A stretch of DNA of 64,000 bases from assembly GCF_030733685.1 (NCBI RefSeq), contig NZ_JASHIM010000017.1, positions 1 to 64,000 on the forward strand, given 5' to 3'. Numbering within the stretch: position 1 is the stretch's first letter; each line of letters begins with the position of its first letter. Positions 33,191-41,749 of this stretch are shown here, piece after piece. Origin of the DNA: Roseovarius sp. MMSF_3281 (lineage in GTDB: Bacteria > Pseudomonadota > Alphaproteobacteria > Rhodobacterales > Rhodobacteraceae). Below the pieces are notes generated by a model. It ran no database searches, had not been told where the DNA came from, and worked only from the letters and a program-made list of their open reading frames with translations. A program made the translations under genes and the position numbers.

Positions 33191-33414
33191 ATAGCAAGAC
33201 ATTTTTGATTTGATTTGTGCATTTGTCAGAAGCAGTCATGTGTCCGGCCTGTTTGCGCGGTTTTGACCGCTGGCCCTGATGGGTTCCGCAAACCAAGTTC
33301 CTTACAGCTTAGCGGGCTATGACGCCCGGGACATTCGGCGGAGTGTCTTGGTTTTGGCGGCAGACTTATGCACCATCATCTCGCAGGTTTTGCTAACTCG
33401 TTGTTCCTTTCTTC
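33191..33414 (-). ncRNA. Candidate bridge-RNA region of the IS1111-type element
   Basis: Non-coding 224 bp downstream of the recombinase stop and inside the element. In IS1111-group elements the guide RNA is encoded on this side of the recombinase gene. I see short self-complementary stretches (for example GCGG...CCGC near 33258) but did not derive a full fold, so this is a positional prediction only. Confidence 0.3.
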
Positions 33415-34437
33415 TCAGACTGCCGCACGGGGGCTGTAGGGTTCGTCGCGGGTTAGGACAGCCCAGACGATCCGGGCGGTCTTATTGGCCATGGCGACAG
33501 TTGCGACACGGGCGGGTTTGCGTTCGAGCAGTGACGTCAGCCACTTGCTGGCACGTTCGGGGTGGGACCGTGTTTGTCGGACCAGGGATGTCATGCCGAC
33601 GACAAGCAAAGAGCGTAAATACTGGTCGCCCATCTTGGTGATCCGCCCCAGCTTTTCCTTGCCTCCGCTGGATTTATTTGCAGGCGTCAAGCCCAGCCAG
33701 GCGGCGAACTCCCGGCCATTGCGGAACTGGTGCCCGTCGCCGATGCTGGCGATGATCGCAGAAGCCGTCACCGCGCCGACGCCGGGAATCGTGCGCAACA
33801 AACGGACACGCGCATCTTCTTTGGCCACTTGCTTGAGGCGCTCTTCATACCATCGGATCCGTTTATGCAATGCCATCAACTGTTCTGACAGGTTGCGGAT
33901 CACCTCATTGGCGATGTCTGGCAAATCGAGCACTTCACCCAGTGTGATATCCTCAGCAAACCCAATCACGCGGGCCAGTCCTCTGGGGATGTAGATGCCG
34001 AACTCGGCAACCAGTCCTCGCAAGCCGTTGATCAACTGCGTTCTTTGACGAACCAAAAGGTCGCGCGCCCGATGCAGCGACAGCAGGGCTTGTTGCTCAA
34101 CCGTTTTAATCGCCACAAAGCGCATGGTTGGGCGTGTCACCGCTTCGCAGATTGCCTCCGCATCAATGGCATCAGATTTCCCACGTTTGACATAGGGCTT
34201 CACATACATCGGTGGGATCAAACGCACCTCGTGGCCTAAGGCCGTCAATTCGCGGGCCCAATGATGGGCGCTGCTGCAAGACTCCATGCCGATCAGGCAG
34301 GGGTCCAACTTAGCAAAGAACGGCAGAAACTGTGCCCGTCTCAGGGGCTTGTTGAACAACACAACGTCGTTCTCTGCGATACCATGGACTTGGAAAACGT
34401 TCTTGGCCAGGTCAACGCCGATTGTGGTAACTTGCAT
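33415..34437 (-). CDS. IS110-family transposase (DEDD recombinase with transposase_20 domain)
   Basis: Recombinase of 340 residues. The N-terminal RuvC-like DEDD domain starts TTIGVDLAKNVFQVHG, includes IGMESCSSAHHWARELT and KSDAIDAEAI. The C-terminal Tnp domain contains LLRTIPGVGAVTASAI, the FAAWLGLTPANKSSGGKEKLG core with the reactive Ser region, and GDQYLRSLLVVGM. All landmarks are intact, so the element may be active. It sits between the GST gene and the frameshifted acyl-CoA ligase. Confidence 0.92.
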   Translation of the reverse strand: MQVTTIGVDLAKNVFQVHGIAENDVVLFNKPLRRAQFLPFFAKLDPCLIGMESCSSAHHWARELTALGHEVRLIPPMYVKPYVKRGKSDAIDAEAICEAVTRPTMRFVAIKTVEQQALLSLHRARDLLVRQRTQLINGLRGLVAEFGIYIPRGLARVIGFAEDITLGEVLDLPDIANEVIRNLSEQLMALHKRIRWYEERLKQVAKEDARVRLLRTIPGVGAVTASAIIASIGDGHQFRNGREFAAWLGLTPANKSSGGKEKLGRITKMGDQYLRSLLVVGMTSLVRQTRSHPERASKWLTSLLERKPARVATVAMANKTARIVWAVLTRDEPYSPRAAV

Positions 34438-34516
34438 GGGGTGGCTCCTCTCAAAGCAGATTTAGACACCTGCATTATGGCGCATTGCGACGCCGGTTGA
34501 AGCAGGAGCCATCCAC

Positions 34517-34917
34517 CCCATCAGCTTTGTCCCGCACATCGGATAGTCGCCGACTTTCCCTTGAAGGCCCGCAGCAGCCCCAACCGGCAATTGCCGGCAG
34601 TCCATGCCCGTCCGTGCGATGCGCCGGGTTACTGCTGCCCCCACAGCGCAACCGGGAACAAACCACCGATCGCACTGATGAATGGCTCAGGGATCTACGA
34701 ATCCTCCTGAGCTCAAACCCCCGGAAAACCCTAGCCGTGTAGTCCGACAGAGGGCTGCGCTTCAATCGCGGGTCAATCTATCCCAGATGGTGGATCACTT
34801 TCAGGGGGTTACTCCAAAGGGCGGGGATAAGAAGCTCGTGGCAACGAGGACAAGAACGCTTTTATCGCTATTGGGGCGAACCGGCGTGGCTGGCTGACGA
34901 TCGGGTCGGAGCGAAAA
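34517..34917. other. Non-coding stretch between the IS1111-type element and the ligase pseudogene
   Basis: About 400 bp with no convincing gene on either strand. It holds a perfect 14-bp palindrome CCGGCAATTGCCGG (34584-34597). One short frame near 34830-34910 reads RFYRYWGEPAWLADD, which looks protein-like but matches nothing I recognise and may be a gene remnant. Nothing else seen. Confidence 0.4.
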
Positions 34918-36439
34918 TTAATCTGCGAGCCGGGCTTCGAGGATATGCCGCTGGATCTTGCCACTGGTCGATCTGGGAAAATCCTCGAACGCGATGAAGC
35001 GAATTTCGCGTGGTCGCTTATAGCCAGCCAGGTTCTCGCGGCACAAATTCATCAGCGCCTCGGCATTCGGCCCGTCCTTGCTGCAGGCGACAAAGGCCAC
35101 CGGGCTTTCCCCCCATTTCACGTCGAATGCCCGCACTATTGCGGCATAGACCACGCCGGGATGAGATAGAAGCACACGCTCGATTTCCGCAGGATAGACG
35201 TTCTCGCCGCCCGTCTTAATCAAGTATTTCGCCCGATCCACAAAGTCGACGGTGCCGTCCGCATTGCGCCGGAACAAGTCTCCCATGTGGAAAAAGCCGT
35301 TGCGAAAGTCGCGGGCGTTGGCGTCGTCGGCGTTCCAGTAGCCTGAAAACAACGTCGGGCCCCGCACAGCCATTTCGCCAGGCGTTCCTTCCGGGACTTC
35401 GCGGTCGTCGGGATCGACCAGCCGTACCTCGCAAAAGGCGCTGATGCGTTTGGAAAGCCGGTCCGGGGTCACACCCGGCGCGATCAGATCGGCGGTTCCC
35501 GGCGGCAGGCCGGTTTCGGTCGCCCCGAAGGAATTCAGGTAAGGCGTGTCCAGAAGACCGGTCAGTTCCGCGATCTGATGCGGCGGCACCAGATCGGCCA
35601 TAGCCCCACAAACCTTGATGCCCTTTACCGGCAAAGGGTTGGCGCGTCGTTCGGCAATAAAAGCTTCCAGCGCCCCGGGCATCATCACGAACCAGCCGAT
35701 CCTGTGGCGTGACAGCGCCTCGTTGATGACGGCAGGCCTCAACCCGTCCACCATCACCACGGTCCCGCCCCGCAGGATCGTCGCCAGCGCATGATCGGTG
35801 GAGGCCATGTGGAACATCGGCGCCCAGGCGATGAACCCGTCGCCGGGATCCAGCGCCAGCTGGGCCGCAAAAACCATGGATCGGGTGATATGCGCGCGGT
35901 GGCTGATAAGCGCCCCCTTGGGCAGGCCCGTGGTCCCCGAGGTATAAAGGGATCGTCAGACCAGCTTCTGGTTCGTCGACCATGGTTCCGGTGCGCGGGT
36001 CCGGCTCGACCCCGGCAATGGCCGTTTCCAGGTCTGGCCCGACGGTTAGACAGGGTGTCGACGCGACGGCGCGATACGCTTCTGAAAGTTCCGGTTCGAC
36101 AACCGCGAGCACCGGCTCGACCAGATCGATGCAGTGCCACAGTTCATCGGGGGCAAGCCGCCAGTTCAGGCAAGCGACAATCGCGCCGATTCCCGCCGCT
36201 GCAAGTTCGACCTCCAGGTATTCTGAGCGGTTATGCGACAGGATCGCGATCCTGTCTCCGGGCGCCACGCCTCGTGCCAGAAAGACAGCCGCCAGACGAT
36301 CGACCCGCTCCAGCAGTTCTGCATAGGTCAGTTTCCTGCTGCCGTCCTCGATGGCGAGGGCGCGGGCGCAGTCATGTGCGCGGGTTCGAAAGATCGAATA
36401 CAGATCAGCGCGCCCCGCGCGGATGACGTCGGTCAGCAT
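34918..36439 (-). pseudogene. Acyl-CoA synthetase (AMP-forming), frameshifted
   Basis: Medium-chain/fatty-acid-type ANL ligase broken by a one-base insertion. The N-terminal part runs from ATG 36439 (MLTDVIRAGRADLYSIF) to the P-loop; there GLTI should continue as YTSGTTGLPKGA, but an extra C in a CCC run (GGG at 35949-35951 on the plus strand) shifts the frame. From there the second frame continues intact (ISHRAHITRSMVFAAQL, GFFHMGDLFRRNADG, and the C-terminal RSTSGKIQRH with catalytic Lys). About 507 residues if repaired. A sequencing error is possible. Lies 28 bp after the FadH-like gene. Confidence 0.85.
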
Positions 36440-36467
36440 GGTTTCCACCCCTTGCCCGGGCTTCGGT

Positions 36468-38501
36468 TCAGAGAACCTGCGCCAGGCGCACGCCTTCATC
36501 AATGGCGCGCAGCGCATCCAGTTCGGCGGCCTCCTTCGCCCCGCCGATCATCGTAACCGGGACGCCGCGCGCTACAACCTCTTTGGCCAGGGCCCGTTCC
36601 GGTTCCTGACCGGTGCATAGCACAATTGTATCGGCTGCGATGACCTTTGGCATTCCGTCCGCGACGATATGCAGCCCCGCATCGTCGATATGTTCATAGG
36701 TCACGCCGCCCATTGCCTCGACCCCATGTTTGCGCAGCGCGTTGCGCAGGATCCACCCTGTCGATACACCAAGCCCCGCGCCCGGTTTAGCGGTCTTGCG
36801 CTGCAGCATGACGACCTTGCGGCGCGACGGCTTCGGTGCCAGAGGGTCGCCCGCCAGGGCACCCGAGGAGACAAATTCGGGGTCCACACCCCAGGTTTCG
36901 CAAAAGACGTCGGAATTGGCGGTCTCGGCGGGTTTGGTCACTAGGAACTCGGCCACATCATGACCGATGCCCCCCGCCCCCATCACCACGACACGGTCGC
37001 CCGCCTCGCGGTCACCGGACAGAATTTCGGCGTAGGTCGCGACGCTGGGATGGTCGATACCCGGCAGGTCGGGAATGCGCGGCGTGACCCCGGTGGCGAT
37101 GACCACATGGTCAAATCCCTCAAGATCGCTCGCCTCTGCCCGCTGTCCCAGACGCTGCGTGACCCCGTGTTTCTGCATCTGACCGGCATAATACCGCAGG
37201 GTTTCGTCGAATTCGTCCTTGCCTGGTGCGGCGCGGGCCAGATTCAGCTGACCGCCCAATTTGTCCTGCGTTTCGAACAGGGTGACATCGTGGCCCAGCC
37301 GCGCCGCCTCGGCGGCTGTGGCCATACCAGCGGCACCACCGCCGACGACGGCCACTTTCTTTGGCGCGTCGGTTGGCGTATCCTGGAATTCGGTTTCGCG
37401 CCCGGCCCTTGGATTGACCAGACATCCGACCGGCCGGTCCGAAAAAATGAAATCCAGGCAGGCCTGGTTGCAGGCAATGCAGGTGTTGATCTCGTCTGCG
37501 CGGCCCTCGCGCGCCTTTTTCACGAAATGCGGATCAGCAAGAAACGGTCGCGCCATCGAGATCATGTCCGCCTCGCCAGAGGCAAGTATGTCTTCGGCAA
37601 GCTGGGGTGTGTTGATCCGGTTCGAGGCAACTACCGGGATCGATACCGCCGCTTTGACGTTGGCTGCCGCCTTGCGCCAGGCACCGCGCGGCACCGGATA
37701 GGCGATCGTCGGCACGCGGGCCTCGTGCCAGCCGATGCCGGTGTTCAGGATATCCGCACCTGCAGCCTCGATCTTGCGGGCCAGTGCGGCAATTTCATCG
37801 GCGGGCGCGCCGCCCTCGACCAGATCGGCCGCCGAAATCCGGTAGATGACCAGAAACTCGGGGCCGCAACGTTCGCGCACCGCGCGCACGATATCGACCG
37901 GGAATCGGTGGCGGTTCGCGGCGCTGCCGCCCCAGCCGTCTTGGCGCTTGTTGGTGTGGGTGACGGTGAATTCGTTGATCAGGTATCCCTCGGACCCCAT
38001 GATCTCGACGCCATCAAAGCCTGCGGCCAGCGCATTGGCGGCCGCCACGGCAAAATCCTCGATGGTACGGAGAATGTCGGCTTCGGTCATTTCACGCGGG
38101 ATGAAACGGTTGATCGGGGCGCGGATCGGCGACGGGGCCACACACCCTTCGATCTTGGCATAGCGCCCGGCGTGGAGGAGTTGCGCGCAGATCAGGCTGC
38201 CTTCGGCCTGCACCGCCTCGCAGATCGGGCGCAGGTCAAGCGCTTCTTCCGGGTCATCGATTCTCGGACCTTCTGGATCGAATATGCCCTCGGCATTGGG
38301 CGAAAACCCGCCGGTGACCAGAATCGCCGCCTCCCCCCGCGCCCGCTCAGAGTAAAAAGCGACCTGTTTGGCTATGCCGTCAGGCTCGGTTTCCAACCGC
38401 GTGTGCATCGACCCCATGATGACACGATTTCGCAATGTATGCTGGCCTGCGCGGATGGGCGAGAGCATGGTTTCAAAGCTTCCATCTGGTCTATTTTTCA
38501 C
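36468..38501 (-). CDS. NADH:flavin oxidoreductase, 2,4-dienoyl-CoA reductase (FadH)-like
   Basis: Multidomain flavoenzyme of 677 residues, close to the 672 of E. coli FadH. GTG 38501 is chosen since GAGGAGGAG sits 7-15 bp ahead. An N-terminal old-yellow-enzyme TIM barrel (FMN; HAGRYAKIEG, RISAADLVEGG, ISMARPFLADP) is followed by the 4Fe-4S cluster CIACNQAC-x11-C (about residue 330-350), then FAD (VAVVGGGAAGMATAAEAA) and NAD(P) (VVMGAGGIGHDVAEFL) domains. It likely reduces dienoyl-CoA intermediates from unsaturated terpenoid or alicyclic chains. Divergent from the AliB-like operon across one operator. Confidence 0.9.
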   Translation of the reverse strand: MKNRPDGSFETMLSPIRAGQHTLRNRVIMGSMHTRLETEPDGIAKQVAFYSERARGEAAILVTGGFSPNAEGIFDPEGPRIDDPEEALDLRPICEAVQAEGSLICAQLLHAGRYAKIEGCVAPSPIRAPINRFIPREMTEADILRTIEDFAVAAANALAAGFDGVEIMGSEGYLINEFTVTHTNKRQDGWGGSAANRHRFPVDIVRAVRERCGPEFLVIYRISAADLVEGGAPADEIAALARKIEAAGADILNTGIGWHEARVPTIAYPVPRGAWRKAAANVKAAVSIPVVASNRINTPQLAEDILASGEADMISMARPFLADPHFVKKAREGRADEINTCIACNQACLDFIFSDRPVGCLVNPRAGRETEFQDTPTDAPKKVAVVGGGAAGMATAAEAARLGHDVTLFETQDKLGGQLNLARAAPGKDEFDETLRYYAGQMQKHGVTQRLGQRAEASDLEGFDHVVIATGVTPRIPDLPGIDHPSVATYAEILSGDREAGDRVVVMGAGGIGHDVAEFLVTKPAETANSDVFCETWGVDPEFVSSGALAGDPLAPKPSRRKVVMLQRKTAKPGAGLGVSTGWILRNALRKHGVEAMGGVTYEHIDDAGLHIVADGMPKVIAADTIVLCTGQEPERALAKEVVARGVPVTMIGGAKEAAELDALRAIDEGVRLAQVL

Positions 38502-38538
38502 TTTGGTTCTCCTCCTCAAAACTGCACTTGATATACAT

Positions 38539-38554
38539 TCTAACATTTGTTAGA
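38539..38554. promoter_or_regulatory. Predicted TetR operator between fadH-like and the large operon
   Basis: TCTAACATTTGTTAGA with both halves intact, in the 93-bp divergent gap. On the plus strand TTGATA lies 16 bp before TTAGAT, so the site overlaps a plausible -10 of the eleven-gene operon. Confidence 0.8.
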
Positions 38555-38594
38555 TTTTTGGAAAGAAGATTTTCGCTCACGGGGAGGAGCACCG

Positions 38595-39776
38595 ATGCAA
38601 TTCCAGCCTACAGACGATCAGAAGGCGTTTCGCGAGACCGCAAAGCGCTTCGCAACTGAAAGGCTTGCGCCCACATATCAAGAACGCGCCAGCGGCCATA
38701 CATTCGACCGTGCGCTGATCAAGGAGATGGGCGCACTGGGGCTGATCGGGGCCGATCTGCCCGAGGAATTCGGGGGTCTCGGCGAAAGCTCTGTCACGTC
38801 AGGGCTGATCGTCGAAGAGATCGCCTATGCCGATTTCAACGCAAGTTACGTGCAGCTTCTGGGCTCTCTCATGGGCGGAATGGTTGCCAAACATGCCTCC
38901 AAGGACATCGCGTCGGAATGGGTGCCCAAGGTTGTTTCGGGTGATGCGGTCATTGGCCTGGGCCTGACAGAGCCGCGCGGCGGTTCGGATGCGGCGAACC
39001 TGATTCTGAGGGCCGAGAAATCCGGCAACGGCTGGCGGCTGAACGGTGAAAAGACATCCATGAGTTTTGCCAGTCAGGCGGATGCGGCGGTCGTCTTTGC
39101 CCGTACCGGCGATCCTGACGGCGGCTCACGCGGGGTCAGCGCCTTTTTCGTCGATCTGAACCAGGAAGGCATCAAGCGCACCCATTTTGACGACATCGGC
39201 ACCAAGCCTGTCGGGCGCGGCTCGGTTTTCTTTGACGATGTTTTCGTGCCGGCTGAAAACATGATGGCGGAACAGGACCGTGCCTTTGGCACGATCATGG
39301 CGGGCTTCGACTATTCCCGCGCACTGATCGGGCTGGAGTGCCTGGGGGCCGCGCAAGCGTCGGTGGATGAAACCTGGGCCTACGTTCAGGAGCGCGAGGC
39401 ATTCGGAGCCCCGATCGTGCAGTATCAGGGTGTCAGCTTTCCCTTGGCCGAGGCCGAGACCCAACTGACCATGATGCGCCAGCTTTGCTATTACACGCTG
39501 GACCTGCGCGACCGTGGCCTGCCCCACACCTCTCAGGCCGCCATGTGCAAATGGTACCTGCCCAAAACCGCCTGCGAGATCCTGCACCAGTGCCTGATCC
39601 TGCACGGACATTACGGCTACACCACCGACCTGCCCCACCACCAGCGCTACAACGATGTGCTCGGCTTGCAGATCGGTGACGGCACCGCGCAGATCCAGAA
39701 GCTGGTGATCGCCCGCGAGAAGGTCGGTCGCATGGCGCTGCAGTATGACAAGAAGGCGAAGGGAGCCTCGAAATGA
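38595..39776 (+). CDS. Acyl-CoA dehydrogenase, AliB-like (cyclohexanecarboxyl-CoA dehydrogenase type)
   Basis: ACAD of 393 residues from ATG 38595 (CGGGGAGGAGCACCG upstream). FAD motif GLTEPRGGSDAANL and the AliB-like run VGRGSVFFDDVFVP, MAGFDYSRALIGLECL, YTTDLPHHQRYNDVLGLQIGDGTAQIQK. Where typical ACADs have the C-terminal catalytic Glu (IYEGT), this has IGDGT, placing Asp nearby, and helix G lacks the isovaleryl-type Glu. Cyclic acyl-CoA dehydrogenases are a good match, which pairs with the BadH-like SDR. First gene of the large plus-strand operon. Confidence 0.85.
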   Translation: MQFQPTDDQKAFRETAKRFATERLAPTYQERASGHTFDRALIKEMGALGLIGADLPEEFGGLGESSVTSGLIVEEIAYADFNASYVQLLGSLMGGMVAKHASKDIASEWVPKVVSGDAVIGLGLTEPRGGSDAANLILRAEKSGNGWRLNGEKTSMSFASQADAAVVFARTGDPDGGSRGVSAFFVDLNQEGIKRTHFDDIGTKPVGRGSVFFDDVFVPAENMMAEQDRAFGTIMAGFDYSRALIGLECLGAAQASVDETWAYVQEREAFGAPIVQYQGVSFPLAEAETQLTMMRQLCYYTLDLRDRGLPHTSQAAMCKWYLPKTACEILHQCLILHGHYGYTTDLPHHQRYNDVLGLQIGDGTAQIQKLVIAREKVGRMALQYDKKAKGASK

Positions 39777-40552
39777 GCGACCCCATCCTCGTCACTTCCG
39801 AGGGCAACACCGGCATCATCGAACTGGCCCGCCCCGAGAAATTCAATTGCCTATCACTTGAGGTGCATGAGCGCATTTCTGCTGCGCGGTCGGAATTCGA
39901 GGCGAACCCCGCTATTCGGGCGATCCTGATCCGGGCACAAGGCAAGAACTTTTGCACCGGCGCCGATCTGGTGGAAGTGAAAGGTAAATTGAACGATCCC
40001 GCCGCGCTGGACCATTTCATCGCCTTTGGCATGAACAACCTGCGTGCGCTCGAAACCTCCTCCCTCCCTGTCGTGGTGGCAGTGCAGGGGTTGTGTCTGG
40101 CCGGCGGGATCGAACTGATGCTGGCATGCGATGTGTGCTTTGCGGCCGAAAGCGCCCAGTTTGGCGATCAGCACGCGCAATTCGGGCTGATTCCCGGTTG
40201 GGGTGGCTCGCAGCGGTTGACACGGTTGATGGGGCAGCGCAGGGCGCTCGACCTGATGTTCTCGGCCCGCTGGCTCAAGTCGGACGAGGCCAAAGAGGCC
40301 GGATTGGTCAACTACATCGTGCCGGATGCGGATCTGCACAAGATCTCGCTGGAATACTGCGAGAAAATCGCCACCCGTTCACGTCCCGGCATCGCCGAGA
40401 TGAAGCGGTTGGCGCGCGAAGGCGCGGACCTTGGTATCGACCAGCAGATGCGGCTTGAGCGCGATGCCGCCGTGCGCGCACTGCCCAGCGATGACGTGGC
40501 CGAGGGCCTCGACGCATTCGAGAACCGGCGCGCCCCCGAATTCAAGGCTTGA
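39773..40552 (+). CDS. Enoyl-CoA hydratase/isomerase
   Basis: Crotonase of 259 residues, ATGA overlap with the ACAD. GKNFCTGADLVEVKG and QGLCLAGGIELMLACDV give the oxyanion hole; FGLIPGWGGSQRLTRLMG carries the usual loop, although the catalytic Glu of the second position (typically E in PE-x-x-LG) reads QHAQFGLIPG. It would act on the product of the AliB-like ACAD, in the place of BadK. Confidence 0.85.
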   Translation: MSDPILVTSEGNTGIIELARPEKFNCLSLEVHERISAARSEFEANPAIRAILIRAQGKNFCTGADLVEVKGKLNDPAALDHFIAFGMNNLRALETSSLPVVVAVQGLCLAGGIELMLACDVCFAAESAQFGDQHAQFGLIPGWGGSQRLTRLMGQRRALDLMFSARWLKSDEAKEAGLVNYIVPDADLHKISLEYCEKIATRSRPGIAEMKRLAREGADLGIDQQMRLERDAAVRALPSDDVAEGLDAFENRRAPEFKA

Positions 40553-40561
40553 GGACGAACC

Positions 40562-41722
40562 ATGGATTTCATTTTGAACGACGAACAACGCCAGATTTAC
40601 GACTATGGCGGCCAGCTGGCGCAGAAGTTCGATAACGATTACTGGCTGAGACACGCACGCAAGCACGAGTTTCCGCACGAAATGTTCCGCCAGATCGCCG
40701 ATGACGGCTTCCTCGGCATCATGGTGCCCGAGGAATATGGCGGCGCGGGCCTTGGCATGACCGAAATGGCCCTGTTCATGGAGGGCACCGCCAATCACGG
40801 CATTCCGCTTTTGATGATGGTGGTCGGGCCGACCATGTCGCTGGCCCATATCGCCAGCCACGGGAGCGAGTTCCACAAGAAAGAACTGCTGCCGGCTGCC
40901 TGCCGCGGTGATATCCAGTTCTGTTTCGCGATCACCGAACCGGGGGCCGGGTCGAACACGATGAAGGCGACTACGCTGGCCAAGCGTCGAGGCAACCGGT
41001 TCAGCCTGTCGGGCGAAAAGACCTTCATCACCGGGGCCGAAGTGGCCGACTACTGCCTCGTGGTGGCGCGGACCAAACCGCATACCGAGGTCAGCCGCAA
41101 GACCGACGGCTTTACCCTGTTCGCCGTGGACCTGAAGAAAAAAGGCGTCGACAAGCAGCGGGTGAAGATCTCGATCCCCCTGCCCGAGGAGCAGTGGACA
41201 CTGTTCTTCGACGATGTGGATCTCGGCCCCGAGGATGTGGTCGGCGAGGTGGACGAAGGGTTCTCGATCCTGTTCGACAGCCTCAACCCCGAGCGTATCA
41301 TCCTGGCCGCCTTGTGCTGCGGCATCGGCCGGTTCGCCCTGAACAAGGGCGTGGCCTATGCCTCCGAGCGCAATGTGTTCGGCCAACCCATCGGTGCGCA
41401 CCAGGGCGTGCAGCACCCGATGGCCAAGGCGCACACAGCGGTCGAGATGGCCAGCCTGATGACCCGTCGCGCGGCATGGGAGTTCGACAACAAGCTGCCT
41501 GCCGGTGCGTCGTCGAACATGGCGAAATATGCCGCCGCCGAAGCCGGGATCGAAGCGGTCGACGCGGCGCTTCAGGCGCATGGTGGATCGGGCTTTACCG
41601 AAGATACGGGGCTTTATGAAATGTACCCGCTGGTCCGCCTGCTGCGCACAGCGCCGGTGAACCGCGAACTGTGCCTGAGCTTTATCGGCGAAAAGGTCAT
41701 GGGCCTGCCACGATCCTATTGA
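40562..41722 (+). CDS. Acyl-CoA dehydrogenase
   Basis: ACAD of 386 residues. FAITEPGAGSNTMKA and LSGEKTFITGAEVADY are the FAD loops; a Glu in SLNPERIILAAL is a candidate base, as in isovaleryl-type enzymes. The C-terminus (VRLLRTAPVNRELCLSFIGEKVMGLPRSY) matches that of the ACAD at 49451, so the two are paralogues within one operon. Substrate unknown; 9 bp after the crotonase. Confidence 0.87.
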   Translation: MDFILNDEQRQIYDYGGQLAQKFDNDYWLRHARKHEFPHEMFRQIADDGFLGIMVPEEYGGAGLGMTEMALFMEGTANHGIPLLMMVVGPTMSLAHIASHGSEFHKKELLPAACRGDIQFCFAITEPGAGSNTMKATTLAKRRGNRFSLSGEKTFITGAEVADYCLVVARTKPHTEVSRKTDGFTLFAVDLKKKGVDKQRVKISIPLPEEQWTLFFDDVDLGPEDVVGEVDEGFSILFDSLNPERIILAALCCGIGRFALNKGVAYASERNVFGQPIGAHQGVQHPMAKAHTAVEMASLMTRRAAWEFDNKLPAGASSNMAKYAAAEAGIEAVDAALQAHGGSGFTEDTGLYEMYPLVRLLRTAPVNRELCLSFIGEKVMGLPRSY

Positions 41723-41749
41723 TCGCCACGGCTTGGAACGGAGAACGAC

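Larger units (their letters stand above)
33176..34516 (-). mobile_element. IS1111-type (IS110 family) insertion sequence
   Basis: About 1.34 kb bounded by a perfect 15-bp inverted repeat: GTGGATGGCTCCTGC at 33176-33190 and its complement at 34502-34516. Subterminal inverted repeats are typical of the IS1111 group of IS110; the true tips probably extend a few bases further out. No target duplication was identified, as expected for this family. The recombinase gene lies inside, with 224 bp of non-coding DNA between its stop and the left repeat that could hold the bridge (seek-like) RNA. Confidence 0.78.

Noticed and set aside
34830-34910. Short protein-like frame RFYRYWGEPAWLADD
   Set aside because: Too short, no start or family; recorded only as a possible remnant.
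36960-38531. Long plus-strand open frame of about 520 codons
   Set aside because: Antisense to the FadH-like gene; its composition is His/Arg/Gly-rich shadow coding with no domain, unlike the clear multidomain protein on the other strand.
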